64,000 nucleotides of DNA from Syntrophaceae bacterium UBA2280 (GTDB lineage: Bacteria; Desulfobacterota; Syntrophia; Syntrophales; Smithellaceae): contig DDWS01000059.1 of NCBI GenBank assembly GCA_002347685.1, forward strand, positions 610 to 64,609, read 5' to 3'. Positions within the stretch are counted from its first letter, which is position 1; the number at the start of each line of letters is the position of its first letter. Position numbers and translations under genes: made by a program. Below the pieces are notes generated by a model. That model was not told the origin of the DNA and searched no databases. It saw nothing but the letters and a program-made list of their open reading frames with translations. Below, in pieces: positions 49,036 to 58,852 of this stretch.

Positions 49036-51447
49036 ATGCCAAACAAGAAGTATGATGCCGACAGTATCCGGGTTTTAGAAGGGTTAGAGGCGGTTCGTAA
49101 AAGACCGGCCATGTATATAGGTTCCACTAGTAAGGATGGACTGCACCATCTGGTGTATGAGGTCGTCGATAACAGCATCGATGAGGCGGCGGCGGGATAC
49201 TGCGATACTATTTCCGTTAAAATTCGGGTGGATAACTCAATTGTTGTGGACGACAACGGTCGCGGCATTCCGGTGGACATCCATAAAAAGGAAGGCGTTT
49301 CCGCCGCGGAAGTGGCGATGACCAAACTGCATGCCGGCGGAAAATTCTCAGACGAAACCTATAAGATTTCCGGCGGTCTTCACGGTGTCGGTGTCTCCGT
49401 CGTGAACGCGCTTTCAAGAACCTGCGAGCTTGAAGTGAGACGGGATGGAAATGTTTATCGTCAAACCTACCAGCGAGGCATTCCTGACGCGCCGCTGGGA
49501 ATGGTCGGCCAAACCCGAGGACGCGGAACCAAAGTGACGTTTCTGCCGGATGATGAAATATTTGAAGAGACGGAATTCAGTTTTGATGTCATTTCAAATC
49601 GACTGCGCGAACTGGCTTTTCTTAATTCAGGGGTAAAAATACTTCTGACGGACGAGCGAAGCGACAAATCGGCGGAGTTTGTATATAAAGGCGGTATTGT
49701 TTCCTTTGTGGAGTATATCAACCGCAATAAGAAAGTGCTTCATAAAGAACCGATCTATGTCACCGGCGCCCGGGAAGACTGTATGGTGGAGGTGGCTTTG
49801 CAATACAATGAAAGTTACCTGGAAAACATTTTCTCTTTCGCCAACAGCATCAACACGGTGGAGGGCGGAATGCACATGGTCGGTTTCCGTTCGGCGCTCA
49901 CACGGGTTTTTAATAATTACGCCACCTCCAATAAAATCATAAAAGACGGGAAGGAATCCCTGCGCGGGGAGGACCTGCGCGAAGGGCTGGCCTGCGTGAT
50001 CAGCGTCAAAGTCAGGAATCCGCAATTTGAAGGACAGACCAAGACAAAACTGGGCAACTCTGACGTGCGCGGGCTGGTGGAAGGCATTGTTTACGAAAAG
50101 ATCGGTTCCTACCTGGAGGAAAACCCCTCTATTGCCAAACAGATTCTCAACAAGTGCATGGAAGCGGCCCGGGCACGCGATGCGGCCAGACGTGCCCGCG
50201 AGCTGACCCGGCGCAAAAGCGCACTGGAAGTCGGAGCCCTGCCGGGTAAATTGGCCGACTGCCAGGAAAAAGATCCGGCCTTGAGTGAAATATATCTGGT
50301 AGAGGGAGATTCAGCAGGTGGTTCGGCCAAGCAGGGCCGGGACAGAAAGAATCAGGCGATTTTGCCATTACGCGGTAAAGTTCTTAATGTGGAGAAAGCA
50401 CGCTTCGACAAAATGCTGCAAAATGAAGAAATCAAGGTTATGGTCACGGCCTTTGGCGCGGGCATTGGCCCTGGTGATTATGACGTCAGTAAATTGCGAT
50501 ATCATAAAGTCATTATCATGACGGATGCCGACGTGGATGGCGCTCATATCCGCACGTTGCTTCTAACCTTTTTTTTCCGCCAGATGCGGGAATTGATCGA
50601 AAGAGGTTATTTGTTTATCGCTCAACCGCCGCTTTATAAAGTGGTGGATAAGAAAAAGGAAATCTACATCCAAAATGAAGATCAGATGAGAAGCTATATT
50701 CTGGAAAGCGGTGTCGAGAAAGTCAATTTACTGATGAGCGACGGCAGTCCGTTTCCCGTCACCGGCAATAAACTGCTGATCCTGATTAAAAAAATTATGC
50801 GTATCGGAGACCTGCTGGACCGTTTTGAAAAGGAACGTCGCGACAGGAAGCTGGTTCGAATTGTTGCCGGGGATCCGACGTTGATGGATGAGGCGTTTCA
50901 AAATGAAAGCGAACTTTTGAAAATTGCGGCGAGAACAGTTGTCGCACTGGGCAGTGATGTTGTGTCCGATTATCGCATTGACGCCGATCTTGATCACGGC
51001 GGATATAAAATGGTGTTTGAAATAAAAAATAATGGAAAGACTCTGACCACCTGTATCGATCGGGAGATCTTCCGGACACCGCAGTTTGGGGAAATCAGAG
51101 CATTACTGGGGCAGGTTTCCATCCTGGGCGAACCTCCATACCGTGATCAATCTGATGAATCGGCCACGCCGATCCTTCTGCCATCCGCCCGCGCTCTGGT
51201 CGACCATCTTATCAGTTTGGGGAAGAAGGGGTTGACCATTCAGCGTTACAAAGGTTTGGGTGAAATGAACCCCGAGCAGCTCTGGGAAACAACCATGAAT
51301 CCCGAAAAGCGAACACTTCTGCAGGTGAGCGTCGAAGACGCGGTGGTTGCCGATGAAATTTTTACCACGCTGATGGGCGATCAGGTGGAGCCGCGGCGCG
51401 ATTTCATCTATCAAAATGCTCTGCATGTTTCCAATTTAGATATTTAA
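49036..51447 (+). CDS. gyrB: DNA gyrase subunit B
   Basis: This is the 803-residue ATPase subunit of gyrase. The GHKL domain has VYEVVDNSIDEAAAGYCDTI, DDNGRGIPVDIHKKEG and SGGLHGVGVSVVNALS. The TOPRIM region has EIYLVEGDSAGGSAKQGRDR, PLRGKVLNVEKARFDKM and DADVDGAHIRTLLLTFFFR. The C-terminus ends with RYKGLGEMNPEQLWETTMNP. Its GGAG lies 14 bases before the ATG, longer than usual, but the start agrees with the family. It introduces negative supercoils with GyrA, encoded next. Confidence 0.98.
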   Translation: MPNKKYDADSIRVLEGLEAVRKRPAMYIGSTSKDGLHHLVYEVVDNSIDEAAAGYCDTISVKIRVDNSIVVDDNGRGIPVDIHKKEGVSAAEVAMTKLHAGGKFSDETYKISGGLHGVGVSVVNALSRTCELEVRRDGNVYRQTYQRGIPDAPLGMVGQTRGRGTKVTFLPDDEIFEETEFSFDVISNRLRELAFLNSGVKILLTDERSDKSAEFVYKGGIVSFVEYINRNKKVLHKEPIYVTGAREDCMVEVALQYNESYLENIFSFANSINTVEGGMHMVGFRSALTRVFNNYATSNKIIKDGKESLRGEDLREGLACVISVKVRNPQFEGQTKTKLGNSDVRGLVEGIVYEKIGSYLEENPSIAKQILNKCMEAARARDAARRARELTRRKSALEVGALPGKLADCQEKDPALSEIYLVEGDSAGGSAKQGRDRKNQAILPLRGKVLNVEKARFDKMLQNEEIKVMVTAFGAGIGPGDYDVSKLRYHKVIIMTDADVDGAHIRTLLLTFFFRQMRELIERGYLFIAQPPLYKVVDKKKEIYIQNEDQMRSYILESGVEKVNLLMSDGSPFPVTGNKLLILIKKIMRIGDLLDRFEKERRDRKLVRIVAGDPTLMDEAFQNESELLKIAARTVVALGSDVVSDYRIDADLDHGGYKMVFEIKNNGKTLTTCIDREIFRTPQFGEIRALLGQVSILGEPPYRDQSDESATPILLPSARALVDHLISLGKKGLTIQRYKGLGEMNPEQLWETTMNPEKRTLLQVSVEDAVVADEIFTTLMGDQVEPRRDFIYQNALHVSNLDI

Positions 51448-51506
51448 GTCGCCTGAAAAAAAGAAATTTTGCAGGTTTGTGAAGTAAAAAGAGAGGTAGA
51501 AACAAA

Positions 51507-54017
51507 ATGGAACGAGATATCCACCATAAGCAAACGCTGGTTAATATAGAAGATGAAATGAAAAAATCGTACATGGATTACGCCATGAGCGTGATTATCG
51601 GCCGGGCGCTCCCTGATGTACGTGACGGCCTCAAACCCGTTCACCGCCGGATATTGTATGCCATGTATGAGATGGGCTACCGCCATAATAAACCCTACAA
51701 GAAATGCGCCCGCGTGGTTGGCGATATCATGGGTAAATATCATCCGCATGGAGATTCGGCCATTTACGACACGCTGGTACGTATGGCGCAGGATTTTTCT
51801 TTACGCTACATGCTGATCGACGGGCAGGGCAACTTCGGCTCGATTGACGGAGACCCGCCCGCGGCCATGCGTTATACGGAAAGCCGCCTGGCGCGCATTT
51901 CCGATGAAGTGATGGCCGATCTGGAAAAAGATACTGTTGATTTCGTTCCAAACTATGATGAATCTCTGGAAGAGCCGTCTATTCTTGCGACGCGGCTTCC
52001 GCTTTTACTGTTGAACGGGACCTCGGGTATCGCCGTTGGCATGGCGACCAACATTCCGCCTCATAATTTAAAGGAAATCATCAACGGCACCATTGCGCTC
52101 ATCAAGAATCCTAAACTGATCATTGAAGAGTTGATGAAGTACATTCCCGGTCCGGATTTTCCGACGGCAGGATTCATCAACGGCCGCGAAGGCATTCTTT
52201 CCGCCTATAAAACGGGGCGCGGCATTATCCGTGTCCGGGCGCGGGCGCTCATCGAAAAGAACGCCCGTAACGACAAGGAAACGATTGTGATCAACGAGTT
52301 GCCGTACCAGGTCAACAAGGCGTCGCTGATTGAAAAAATAGCCGAACTGGTGCGCGACAAGAAAATCGCCGGCATTTCCGATCTGCGTGACGAATCCGAC
52401 CGTGATGGTATCCGCGTGGTTATCGACCTCAAGCGCGATGAGAATTCCGCGATCATCCTCAATCAGCTTTATAAATTCACACAAATGGAAATCTCCTTCG
52501 GCATCATCATGCTGGCGATCTCCGAAGGCCGTCCGCAGGTTTTCAATCTCAAAGAGGTTCTTGAAAAATTCGTTGCCTTCCGACAGGAAGTGGTGGTCCG
52601 CCGCACACAGTATGAACTGGCACGCGCCAGGGAACGGGCGCATATTTTAGAAGGCTATATCATTGCCTTGAACAACATCGATGCAATCATCAAAGTCATC
52701 AAAGCGGCAAAAAATCCCGGCGAAGCCTCTGTAGCGTTATGCGCGACGTTCAATTTGTCCGAGATTCAGGCCAAGGCGATTCTGGAGATGAGGCTGCAAC
52801 GCCTGACCGGTCTGGAAAGAGACAAGATTGATGCGGAATATCAGGAAGTGAAGGCATTAATTTCCAAATTGGCCGGCATTCTGGACGATCCGCAGAAAGT
52901 CTTGCAAGTCATCATCGATGAGCTCACAGAAATCAAAGAACGCTATGGCGATGAACGACGCACGGAAATTGTCGCAAGTACCGCCGACATCAATATTGAA
53001 GACATGATCGTGGAAGAAGACATGGCGGTGACCATCTCGCATGCCGGTTATATCAAGCGCAATGCGGTGAGCCTTTATAAAAGTCAGCACAGGGGCGGAC
53101 GCGGCAAGGTCGGCATGGGCACGAAGGAAGAAGATTTTGTGGAAAAAATCTTTATTGCCTCCACGCATCATTATCTGCTGGTCTTCACCAGCGCAGGCAA
53201 GGTTTACTGGTTGAAGGTTTACCAGATACCGCAGGCCGGACGCGCTGCAAAAGGCAAGGCGATGGTGAATCTGGTGAATCTGGCCCCCGGCGAAAAGGTC
53301 AGAGCGACATTGCCGGTGAAAGAATTTGTTTCGGATAAATATATCGTGATGGTGACGAAGAAGGGGATTATCAAAAAGACCGATCTGGCCGCTTATTCCA
53401 ATCCTCGCGTCGGCGGTATCATTGCCGTGTCTATTGATGAGGGGGATGAGCTGGTGGATGTCCAGCTGACCATGGGCGATCAGGATATTTTCCTGGCCAC
53501 AAACCGGGGCATGTCCATCCGTTTCAAGGAAGAAGAAGTGCGTGACATGGGAAGAACGGCACGGGGTGTGCGGGGAATCAATCTGGATGAAGGGGATGCG
53601 GTGATCGGCGTGGAAATTCCCGCCGCCGGCACCTTTATGCTCACCGTTTCCGAAAACGGATATGGCAAGTGTACACCGGTCGAGGAGTACCGTATCCAGT
53701 CCCGCGGCGGAAAAGGCACCATCAACCTCAAAACCGTGGCGAAAGTCGGAAATGTTTCCGGTGTGCTGCAGGTCCAGGGCGAAGAGAACATCATGCTGAT
53801 CAGCAATGCCGGTAAGGTGATCCGCCTCAAGGTCCAGGAAGTGCCGATCAATCACCGCGTGACGCAGGGCGTCAAGCTGATTGATCTTGAGCCCGACGAA
53901 AAACTGGTTGGCGTCGCGCGCACCACGCAGGAGGCTGAAGCAAGAGAAGACGAAATCAACGGCGACGATGAGACGGATCTCGTAAGCGACGAAAACGGCT
54001 CCCCGGAAGAAGCATAG
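51507..54017 (+). CDS. gyrA: DNA gyrase subunit A
   Basis: This is an 836-residue breakage-reunion subunit. The start matches MKKSYMDYAMSVIIGRALPD, the quinolone region reads YHPHGDSAIYDTLVRMAQDF, and the active-site Tyr lies in AAMRYTESRLARISDE. The C-terminal beta-pinwheel shows the GyrA box as QSRGGKG, close to the usual QRRGGKG, so it is gyrase rather than topoisomerase IV. A short acidic tail (about 805-836, rich in Glu/Asp) follows. AGAGAGG precedes the start and a strong terminator follows. Confidence 0.98.
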   Translation: MERDIHHKQTLVNIEDEMKKSYMDYAMSVIIGRALPDVRDGLKPVHRRILYAMYEMGYRHNKPYKKCARVVGDIMGKYHPHGDSAIYDTLVRMAQDFSLRYMLIDGQGNFGSIDGDPPAAMRYTESRLARISDEVMADLEKDTVDFVPNYDESLEEPSILATRLPLLLLNGTSGIAVGMATNIPPHNLKEIINGTIALIKNPKLIIEELMKYIPGPDFPTAGFINGREGILSAYKTGRGIIRVRARALIEKNARNDKETIVINELPYQVNKASLIEKIAELVRDKKIAGISDLRDESDRDGIRVVIDLKRDENSAIILNQLYKFTQMEISFGIIMLAISEGRPQVFNLKEVLEKFVAFRQEVVVRRTQYELARARERAHILEGYIIALNNIDAIIKVIKAAKNPGEASVALCATFNLSEIQAKAILEMRLQRLTGLERDKIDAEYQEVKALISKLAGILDDPQKVLQVIIDELTEIKERYGDERRTEIVASTADINIEDMIVEEDMAVTISHAGYIKRNAVSLYKSQHRGGRGKVGMGTKEEDFVEKIFIASTHHYLLVFTSAGKVYWLKVYQIPQAGRAAKGKAMVNLVNLAPGEKVRATLPVKEFVSDKYIVMVTKKGIIKKTDLAAYSNPRVGGIIAVSIDEGDELVDVQLTMGDQDIFLATNRGMSIRFKEEEVRDMGRTARGVRGINLDEGDAVIGVEIPAAGTFMLTVSENGYGKCTPVEEYRIQSRGGKGTINLKTVAKVGNVSGVLQVQGEENIMLISNAGKVIRLKVQEVPINHRVTQGVKLIDLEPDEKLVGVARTTQEAEAREDEINGDDETDLVSDENGSPEEA

Positions 54018-54023
54018 ATCCTG

Positions 54024-54067
54024 ACGGCCGCAGGGAATGTTCACAACCGTTCCCTGCGGCCGTTTTT
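54024..54067 (+). terminator. Strong rho-independent terminator after gyrA
   Basis: A 14-bp GC-rich stem (ACGGCCGCAGGGAA from 54024, complement ending at 54063) is followed by a T-run. It lies seven bases after the gyrA stop and probably ends the origin-cluster transcript. Confidence 0.95.
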
Positions 54068-54130
54068 AGTCCGCCACCCCAGAAACATCGATACTTGTTC
54101 ATCCTGTCATATTCCGTTATACTTACCCCC

Positions 54131-54550
54131 ATGACGTTATACAAACTGATAGACCATACCGCCGATCTGGGTATTGAAGTCACAGGGCGGACGAAGAGAG
54201 AGCTGTTTACAAAAGCCGCTTTGTCTCTTATGGACATCGTGGTTGAAAGGAAAGGAACGCCGGCAGGCGTTGAAGAAAAAGCGCTCACTGTGGAAGGTTC
54301 CGATCCGGCGGATTTGCTGATTAATTATTTGCGGGAGATTTTATACCTTTTTAACGGAGAGGCGCTGATCATCGGGAAGTGCGACATTACAAAGTGCGAC
54401 AATAAGAAACTGGCCGCAAGATTGTTTCTTGAGTCATATGATAAAAAGAAGCATGTGATGAAAACAGAGATCAAAGCCGTTACGTATCACGGGCTGAGCG
54501 TGGAAAGAAGTAAAAAGGGATGGAAGGCCAGGATAATATTTGATGTCTGA
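54131..54550 (+). CDS. Archease, RtcB-activating protein
   Basis: This is a 139-residue protein from the ATG at 54131 (YKLIDHTADLGIEVTGRTKR). The conserved metal-binding elements are DHTADLG near the start, DPADLLINYLREILYLFNG in the middle and IKAVTYHGLSVER plus IIFDV at the end. Archease speeds guanylylation of the RNA ligase RtcB and allows multiple turnover. Its stop overlaps the rtcB start by eight bases, so the partners are translated together. Confidence 0.92.
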   Translation: MTLYKLIDHTADLGIEVTGRTKRELFTKAALSLMDIVVERKGTPAGVEEKALTVEGSDPADLLINYLREILYLFNGEALIIGKCDITKCDNKKLAARLFLESYDKKKHVMKTEIKAVTYHGLSVERSKKGWKARIIFDV

Positions 54551-55985
54551 GATCAAACTGGAAAAGATAGATGACAATCGCTGGCTTCTGCCTCAGACGG
54601 GCTTGATGCGCGTGCCGGGCATCATCTACGCCAACGAGAGCATTCACGATCTGCTGAAAAAAGACGAAAGCGTCAGGCAGGTGGCCAATGTCGCGCATCT
54701 GCCGGGGATTGTCAATTATTCTCTGGCCATGCCCGATATTCATTGGGGTTACGGATTTCCCATCGGCGGTGTGGCGGCCTTTGATCTGGACGGGGGCGTT
54801 GTTTCGCCGGGCGGTGTCGGCTATGACATCAACTGCGGATGCAGGCTTTTGGCCACGAAACTGTCGCAAGGTGACATCCGTGACAAAATAAGGGATTTAA
54901 CCACTGCCCTGTATACGCGCATTCCCTCCGGTGTCGGCACGACCGGCTATGTCAAATTATCCGGAAAGGATTCAAAAAAAGTTCTCGAAGAGGGTGCCGG
55001 ATGGGCGGTTAAAGCGGGTTTCGGGTCGGCCGAGGATTTGGAGACCACGGAAGACTCAGGCGCGATGAGCGGCGCGGATCCCCAGCAGGTTTCGGCACGG
55101 GCCATAGAGCGCGGCAGGCAGCAGCTGGGCACACTGGGATCCGGCAATCACTTCCTTGAAATTGAAGTGGTTCAGGAAATATTTGACGAAAATGCCGCGC
55201 AGGCCTTCGGGCTCTTCAAAGGCCAGATCGTCGTGATGATTCACAGCGGATCGCGGGGCCTGGGATATCAAATCTGCGATGACTATCTGGCGCTGATGGT
55301 GAAGCACCAGGCCGAAACTGGCATTATTTTGCCTGACCGGCAACTGTCCTGCGCATATCTGGCCTCGCAGCGGGGGCGCAATTATCTGGCTGCCATGGCC
55401 TGCGGTGCCAATTATGCCTGGGCAAACCGTCAGATCCTGATGCACCTGACGAAAGAGGTGTTTGAAAAAACGCTCAGGATAGCGCCTCGCGAACTGGGTG
55501 CGCGACTGGTCTATGACGTCTGCCATAACATTGCCAAGATCGAATCCTTTACGGTGAGCGGGGTGCAAAGAAAGCTCTGTGTTCACCGAAAAGGTGCAAC
55601 GCGAGCCTATCCCGCGGGACACGAGGCGGTTCCGGCGCGTTATCGAAGCGTCGGTCAGCCGGTTTTGATTCCCGGAGACATGGGGACGGGTTCCTTCATT
55701 CTGGTCGGTCAGGAAAAAGCGATGCAAGAGACCTTCGGAAGCGCCTGCCACGGCGCAGGCCGGGTGATGAGCCGCACCCAGGCGATCAAGTTGAGCCGCG
55801 GCCGATCGATCAGCCGTGAGATGGACGACAGGGGCGTTTTGGTCATGGCCGGCAGCAAAAGCACGCTGGGGGAAGAAATGCCCGAAGCTTATAAAAACCT
55901 CCATGATGTTGTACAAGTGGTTCATGATGCAGGCATTGCCCGCAAGGTGGCGCGGCTGAAAGCCCTGGCCTGTATCAAAGGTTGA
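54543..55985 (+). CDS. rtcB: RNA-splicing ligase RtcB
   Basis: This 480-residue GTP- and manganese-dependent ligase joins 2',3'-cyclic phosphate and 5'-OH RNA ends in RNA repair or tRNA splicing. Visible motifs are PDIHWGYGFPIGGVAAFD, GGVGYDINCGCRLL (metal Cys), LGSGNHFLEIEVV, HSGSRGLG, and SACHGAGRVMSR with the guanylylated His. The ATG at 54543 overlaps the archease stop, fitting the functional pair. There is no rtcR or rtcA nearby. Confidence 0.97.
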   Translation: MSEIKLEKIDDNRWLLPQTGLMRVPGIIYANESIHDLLKKDESVRQVANVAHLPGIVNYSLAMPDIHWGYGFPIGGVAAFDLDGGVVSPGGVGYDINCGCRLLATKLSQGDIRDKIRDLTTALYTRIPSGVGTTGYVKLSGKDSKKVLEEGAGWAVKAGFGSAEDLETTEDSGAMSGADPQQVSARAIERGRQQLGTLGSGNHFLEIEVVQEIFDENAAQAFGLFKGQIVVMIHSGSRGLGYQICDDYLALMVKHQAETGIILPDRQLSCAYLASQRGRNYLAAMACGANYAWANRQILMHLTKEVFEKTLRIAPRELGARLVYDVCHNIAKIESFTVSGVQRKLCVHRKGATRAYPAGHEAVPARYRSVGQPVLIPGDMGTGSFILVGQEKAMQETFGSACHGAGRVMSRTQAIKLSRGRSISREMDDRGVLVMAGSKSTLGEEMPEAYKNLHDVVQVVHDAGIARKVARLKALACIKG

Positions 55986-56143
55986 TCTCCTGTGCGGTCA
56001 AATCCTGTTGATCTGTCAGCCAGGCAATCATTTGCTGACTTTAAACCTCAAGGCACCTGTTTTTGCCATTTTTCCCCCTGTTGGAATTGACTTTTTTGCA
56101 AAGCCGGCATAAGAAACCCCATGAATAAAATTTGGAGCGTGAA

Positions 56144-56458
56144 ATGACGGAAATCATATTTGACGAAAACATAGATTGGGATAAACGGATATTATGCAGC
56201 GATGAATCCTGTATCGGAACCATCGGCGCGGACGGAAAATGTAAGGAATGCGGGAAAACCTACGAGGGCGAACTTCCTGAAGACCACGAAACGGCAGACG
56301 TTTTGGAGGTTGCCGGTAGCGGGAAAGAAAATGAGTCACCGACGGAGCTCGCATCTGACGACGACTGGGACAGCAGAGTTTTATGCAGTGACGGTGCCTG
56401 CATTGGCGTTATCGGCGCGGATGGCAAGTGCAAAGAGTGCGGGAAACCCGTAAAGTGA
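56144..56458 (+). CDS. Small protein with two identical-type zinc ribbons
   Basis: This 104-residue acidic protein contains the same module twice: ILCSDESCIGTIGADGKCKE-CG (about 17-38) and VLCSDGACIGVIGADGKCKE-CG (about 77-98). Each carries four cysteines in the pattern C-x4-C-x8-C-x2-C. The linker is Glu/Asp rich. GGAG six bases upstream sets the start at 56144. Such C-x-G-x-IG-x-DG-x-C modules occur in small proteins of deltaproteobacteria; their role is unknown, probably zinc-dependent protein or nucleic acid contacts. Confidence 0.7.
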   Translation: MTEIIFDENIDWDKRILCSDESCIGTIGADGKCKECGKTYEGELPEDHETADVLEVAGSGKENESPTELASDDDWDSRVLCSDGACIGVIGADGKCKECGKPVK

Positions 56459-56488
56459 GCTGTGGCGGGAGAACGATAAAAGGCGGGA

Positions 56489-56734
56489 CTAGCGAGTCAT
56501 CCATTGATGGACGACGGCCGCGGCAAGCCAGATCATGGAGCTTGCGGCCAGCAGCACAGGCAGAGGCGCCTCTTTTTTCAGACAGATCAAAACGACCGCA
56601 AAAAACAGGATACTGGGAATGATTCCCCAAAGCGCCCCTTTGGTAAACGCCTGCATGACGTGCGCATTGCCGTCATTCTCCAGATAAACCCAGACCAAAA
56701 CCAGCGCACCGGTTAAAGGCATCACGGCAATCAA
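56489..56734 (-). CDS. Small membrane protein, DUF3147-like, 5' end uncertain
   Basis: This is an 81-residue protein with three hydrophobic segments. AVMPLTGALVLVWVYLENDG, GALWGIIPSILFFAVVLICL and the final helix resemble the C-terminal three segments of DUF3147-type proteins (about 115 residues). The usual first segment is missing and no ribosome binding site is clear; a TTG at 56734 is the nominal start. It follows the ACT-domain gene by 35 bases and may be translationally coupled or 5'-truncated. Confidence 0.45.
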   Translation of the reverse strand: MIAVMPLTGALVLVWVYLENDGNAHVMQAFTKGALWGIIPSILFFAVVLICLKKEAPLPVLLAASSMIWLAAAVVHQWMTR

Positions 56735-56768
56735 GCCCGCGACCGACTCGACTGGAAGCCGTAAATCT

Positions 56769-57200
56769 TTAAAACTCGTAGAGTTTTGCGCCCGGCACCA
56801 CCGTAAACTTATGCTTGATCAGAACCTCGATGGCTTTTTCCGGGGCATCGAAGCGGAAAATGATAACAGCGTTTTCGCCGCTTTTTTCGACGAAGGCGTA
56901 AAGATATTCCACGTTGATGGCTTCTTTATTTAAAACTTCCATAATGCTGTGCAGACCGCCCGGCTGATCGGGAACCTCCACGGCCACGACGATGGTTTTG
57001 CTTACCCGGAAGCCTGCGTCTTTCAGCGCGGTGTTGGTTTTTTCCACGTCGTTGACGATCAGACGCAAAATGCCGAAATCCGCCGTTTCGGCCAGCGACA
57101 GGGTGCGGATGTTGATTTTGTTTTCTTTCAGCACGCGCGTGGCGTGCTCGAGTGATCCGGGTTTGTTTTCCAGAAAAACAGAGATTTGTTCGACTTTCAT
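56769..57200 (-). CDS. Tandem ACT-domain protein associated with PaaK
   Basis: This is a 143-residue protein made of two ACT domains: VEQISVFLENKPGSLEHATR (about 2-70) and TIVVAVEVPDQPGGLHSIME (about 72-143). GGAGG precedes the chosen start MKVEQIS at 57200. Stand-alone double-ACT proteins of this kind are regularly encoded with phenylacetate-CoA ligase genes in anaerobes, as here (80 bases downstream of paaK). They probably bind an amino acid or aryl acid as an allosteric sensor. Confidence 0.85.
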   Translation of the reverse strand: MKVEQISVFLENKPGSLEHATRVLKENKINIRTLSLAETADFGILRLIVNDVEKTNTALKDAGFRVSKTIVVAVEVPDQPGGLHSIMEVLNKEAINVEYLYAFVEKSGENAVIIFRFDAPEKAIEVLIKHKFTVVPGAKLYEF

Positions 57201-57280
57201 GCAGTATTCCTCCACAATCCTTATCATATCATTTTAAGAAAGGAACGATTTGAAACCGTTCACTACAGGGCTATCCGGCA

Positions 57281-58579
57281 TCAAATGGCGCGGTTGTCGA
57301 TGACCTTCTTTCCCTTTTCTTTCAGGCTCTGCGGCGCGACCAGTTTCACACGCGGGGAGATGCTCAGGTAATCCTTCATGTCCTTGACGATTCTTTTTTC
57401 GATGGTTTGCAGCTCTTTCACTCCGCCCGATTCGCTGAAGTACTTTTCTCCGACTTCCACCTGCAATTCAACCTGATCGAGTGCTCCGACCCTATCCAGG
57501 ATGAGCTGGTAATCCGGCTCGACGCCTTCAATATCCTTAAGGATGGCTTCCACCTGGGACGGGAAGATGTTGATTCCACGCACGGTCAGCATATCGTCGC
57601 TGCGTTTGAGGACCCGTTCCATCCGGACATGCGTGCGGCCGCACCGGCACGGTTCCGGAATCAGCCGTGAGATGTCACCGGACCGATAGCGGATGAGCGG
57701 AAAGGCTTCTTTGGTCAGGCTGGTGAAGACCAGTTCGCCCTCTTCGCCTTCGGGCAGGGTCTGGCCGGTATCAGGATGAATGGTTTCCACGATGAAATGA
57801 TCTTCAAAGATGTGCATGCCATGGCGGCCTTCCAGGCACTCGGAGGCGATGCCGGGTCCCATCATTTCCGACAGGCCGAAAATATTGAGCGCTTTGATGC
57901 TAAACGCGTTTTCGATGGCGTCACGGGTGGCCTCGCTCCAGAGTTCCGCACCGAAGAGGCCGACACGCAGTTGCAGGGTCGCCATGTCTACGCCCATCGC
58001 TTTGCCCTCTTCCGCCAGATGCAGGGCGTAAGACGGGGTGGCGCATAAGGCGGTCGGACCGAAATCCTGCAGAAGCATGACCTGCCGCTTTGAGTTGCCG
58101 TCGGACATGGGAATGACGCTGGCGCCGATCTTTTCGATGCCGTAATGCAGACCGAGCCCCCCCGGCAGCAGGCCATAGCTGAAAGCGTTGTGGACGATAT
58201 CGTTTTTGGTCAGTCCTGCGGAGATCAGTGAGCGGGCCGTCAGTTGGGTCCAGGTGTCAATATCGCGCCTCGTGTAGCCGAAAACGGAGGAACGCCCCGA
58301 CGTTCCCGATGAAGCGTGCAAGCGGACGATGCTGCTCATGGGGACGGCAAATAGACCAAAGGGGTAATTGTTGCGCAAATCCTCCCGCGTCACGAAGGGG
58401 ATTCTTTTTAAATCGTCTAGTGAGCCTATGGCGTCCGGTGCGATTTTCGACGCATCGAAAGACTTCTTATAAAAACCGATCGTGTGATACACACGCTGTA
58501 AAACCTGATGGAGTCTTTTGACCTGCAATGCCTTCAAAGCTTCGCGCGGCAGGGTTTCAAATTCCTCATCATAAATCAT
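57281..58579 (-). CDS. paaK: Phenylacetate-CoA ligase family protein
   Basis: This is a 432-residue AMP-forming ligase. The start MIYDEEFETLPREALKALQ at 58579 matches the family; an upstream extension of 45 codons is not convincing. Motifs are RLHASSGTSGRSSVFGYTRR (P-loop-like), NIFGLSEMMGPGIASEC (A5), RYRSGDISRLIPEPCRCGRT (A7/A8 with Cys pair) and KRSDDMLTVRGINIFPSQVE. The family makes aryl-CoA from arylacetates; in anaerobes close relatives serve as indolepyruvate-pathway aryl-CoA ligases. An ACT-domain gene follows. Confidence 0.93.
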   Translation of the reverse strand: MIYDEEFETLPREALKALQVKRLHQVLQRVYHTIGFYKKSFDASKIAPDAIGSLDDLKRIPFVTREDLRNNYPFGLFAVPMSSIVRLHASSGTSGRSSVFGYTRRDIDTWTQLTARSLISAGLTKNDIVHNAFSYGLLPGGLGLHYGIEKIGASVIPMSDGNSKRQVMLLQDFGPTALCATPSYALHLAEEGKAMGVDMATLQLRVGLFGAELWSEATRDAIENAFSIKALNIFGLSEMMGPGIASECLEGRHGMHIFEDHFIVETIHPDTGQTLPEGEEGELVFTSLTKEAFPLIRYRSGDISRLIPEPCRCGRTHVRMERVLKRSDDMLTVRGINIFPSQVEAILKDIEGVEPDYQLILDRVGALDQVELQVEVGEKYFSESGGVKELQTIEKRIVKDMKDYLSISPRVKLVAPQSLKEKGKKVIDNRAI

Positions 58580-58852
58580 GATCGCGTCTCCCTTCCCTTG
58601 CAGATGAATACCGTCTTGATGGACAGTGTTTCCGCCGGTCGTTTTCTTTTGCGTGTCCGAAATGTCCAATCCGGAGGTGGATAGAAGTTTAACAAAACTT
58701 TGTGTTTGTGGCAAGAAGCATTCCGAATGAAAGCGAACACGAAAAAAATGCCTGCTAAAATACTTTGTTCTTTACGCGGCCGATGGGTTGTGCTACTCCA
58801 TAAGTCACTTGTATTTCGAGTGATTTTTTCCGGAAAGGCCGGATTGTTGTCC

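Noticed and set aside
52857..54044. 395-codon leftward open frame opposite gyrA
   Set aside because: It is antisense to well-conserved gyrA sequence, with a His/Asp/Gln-rich improbable translation and no start signal.
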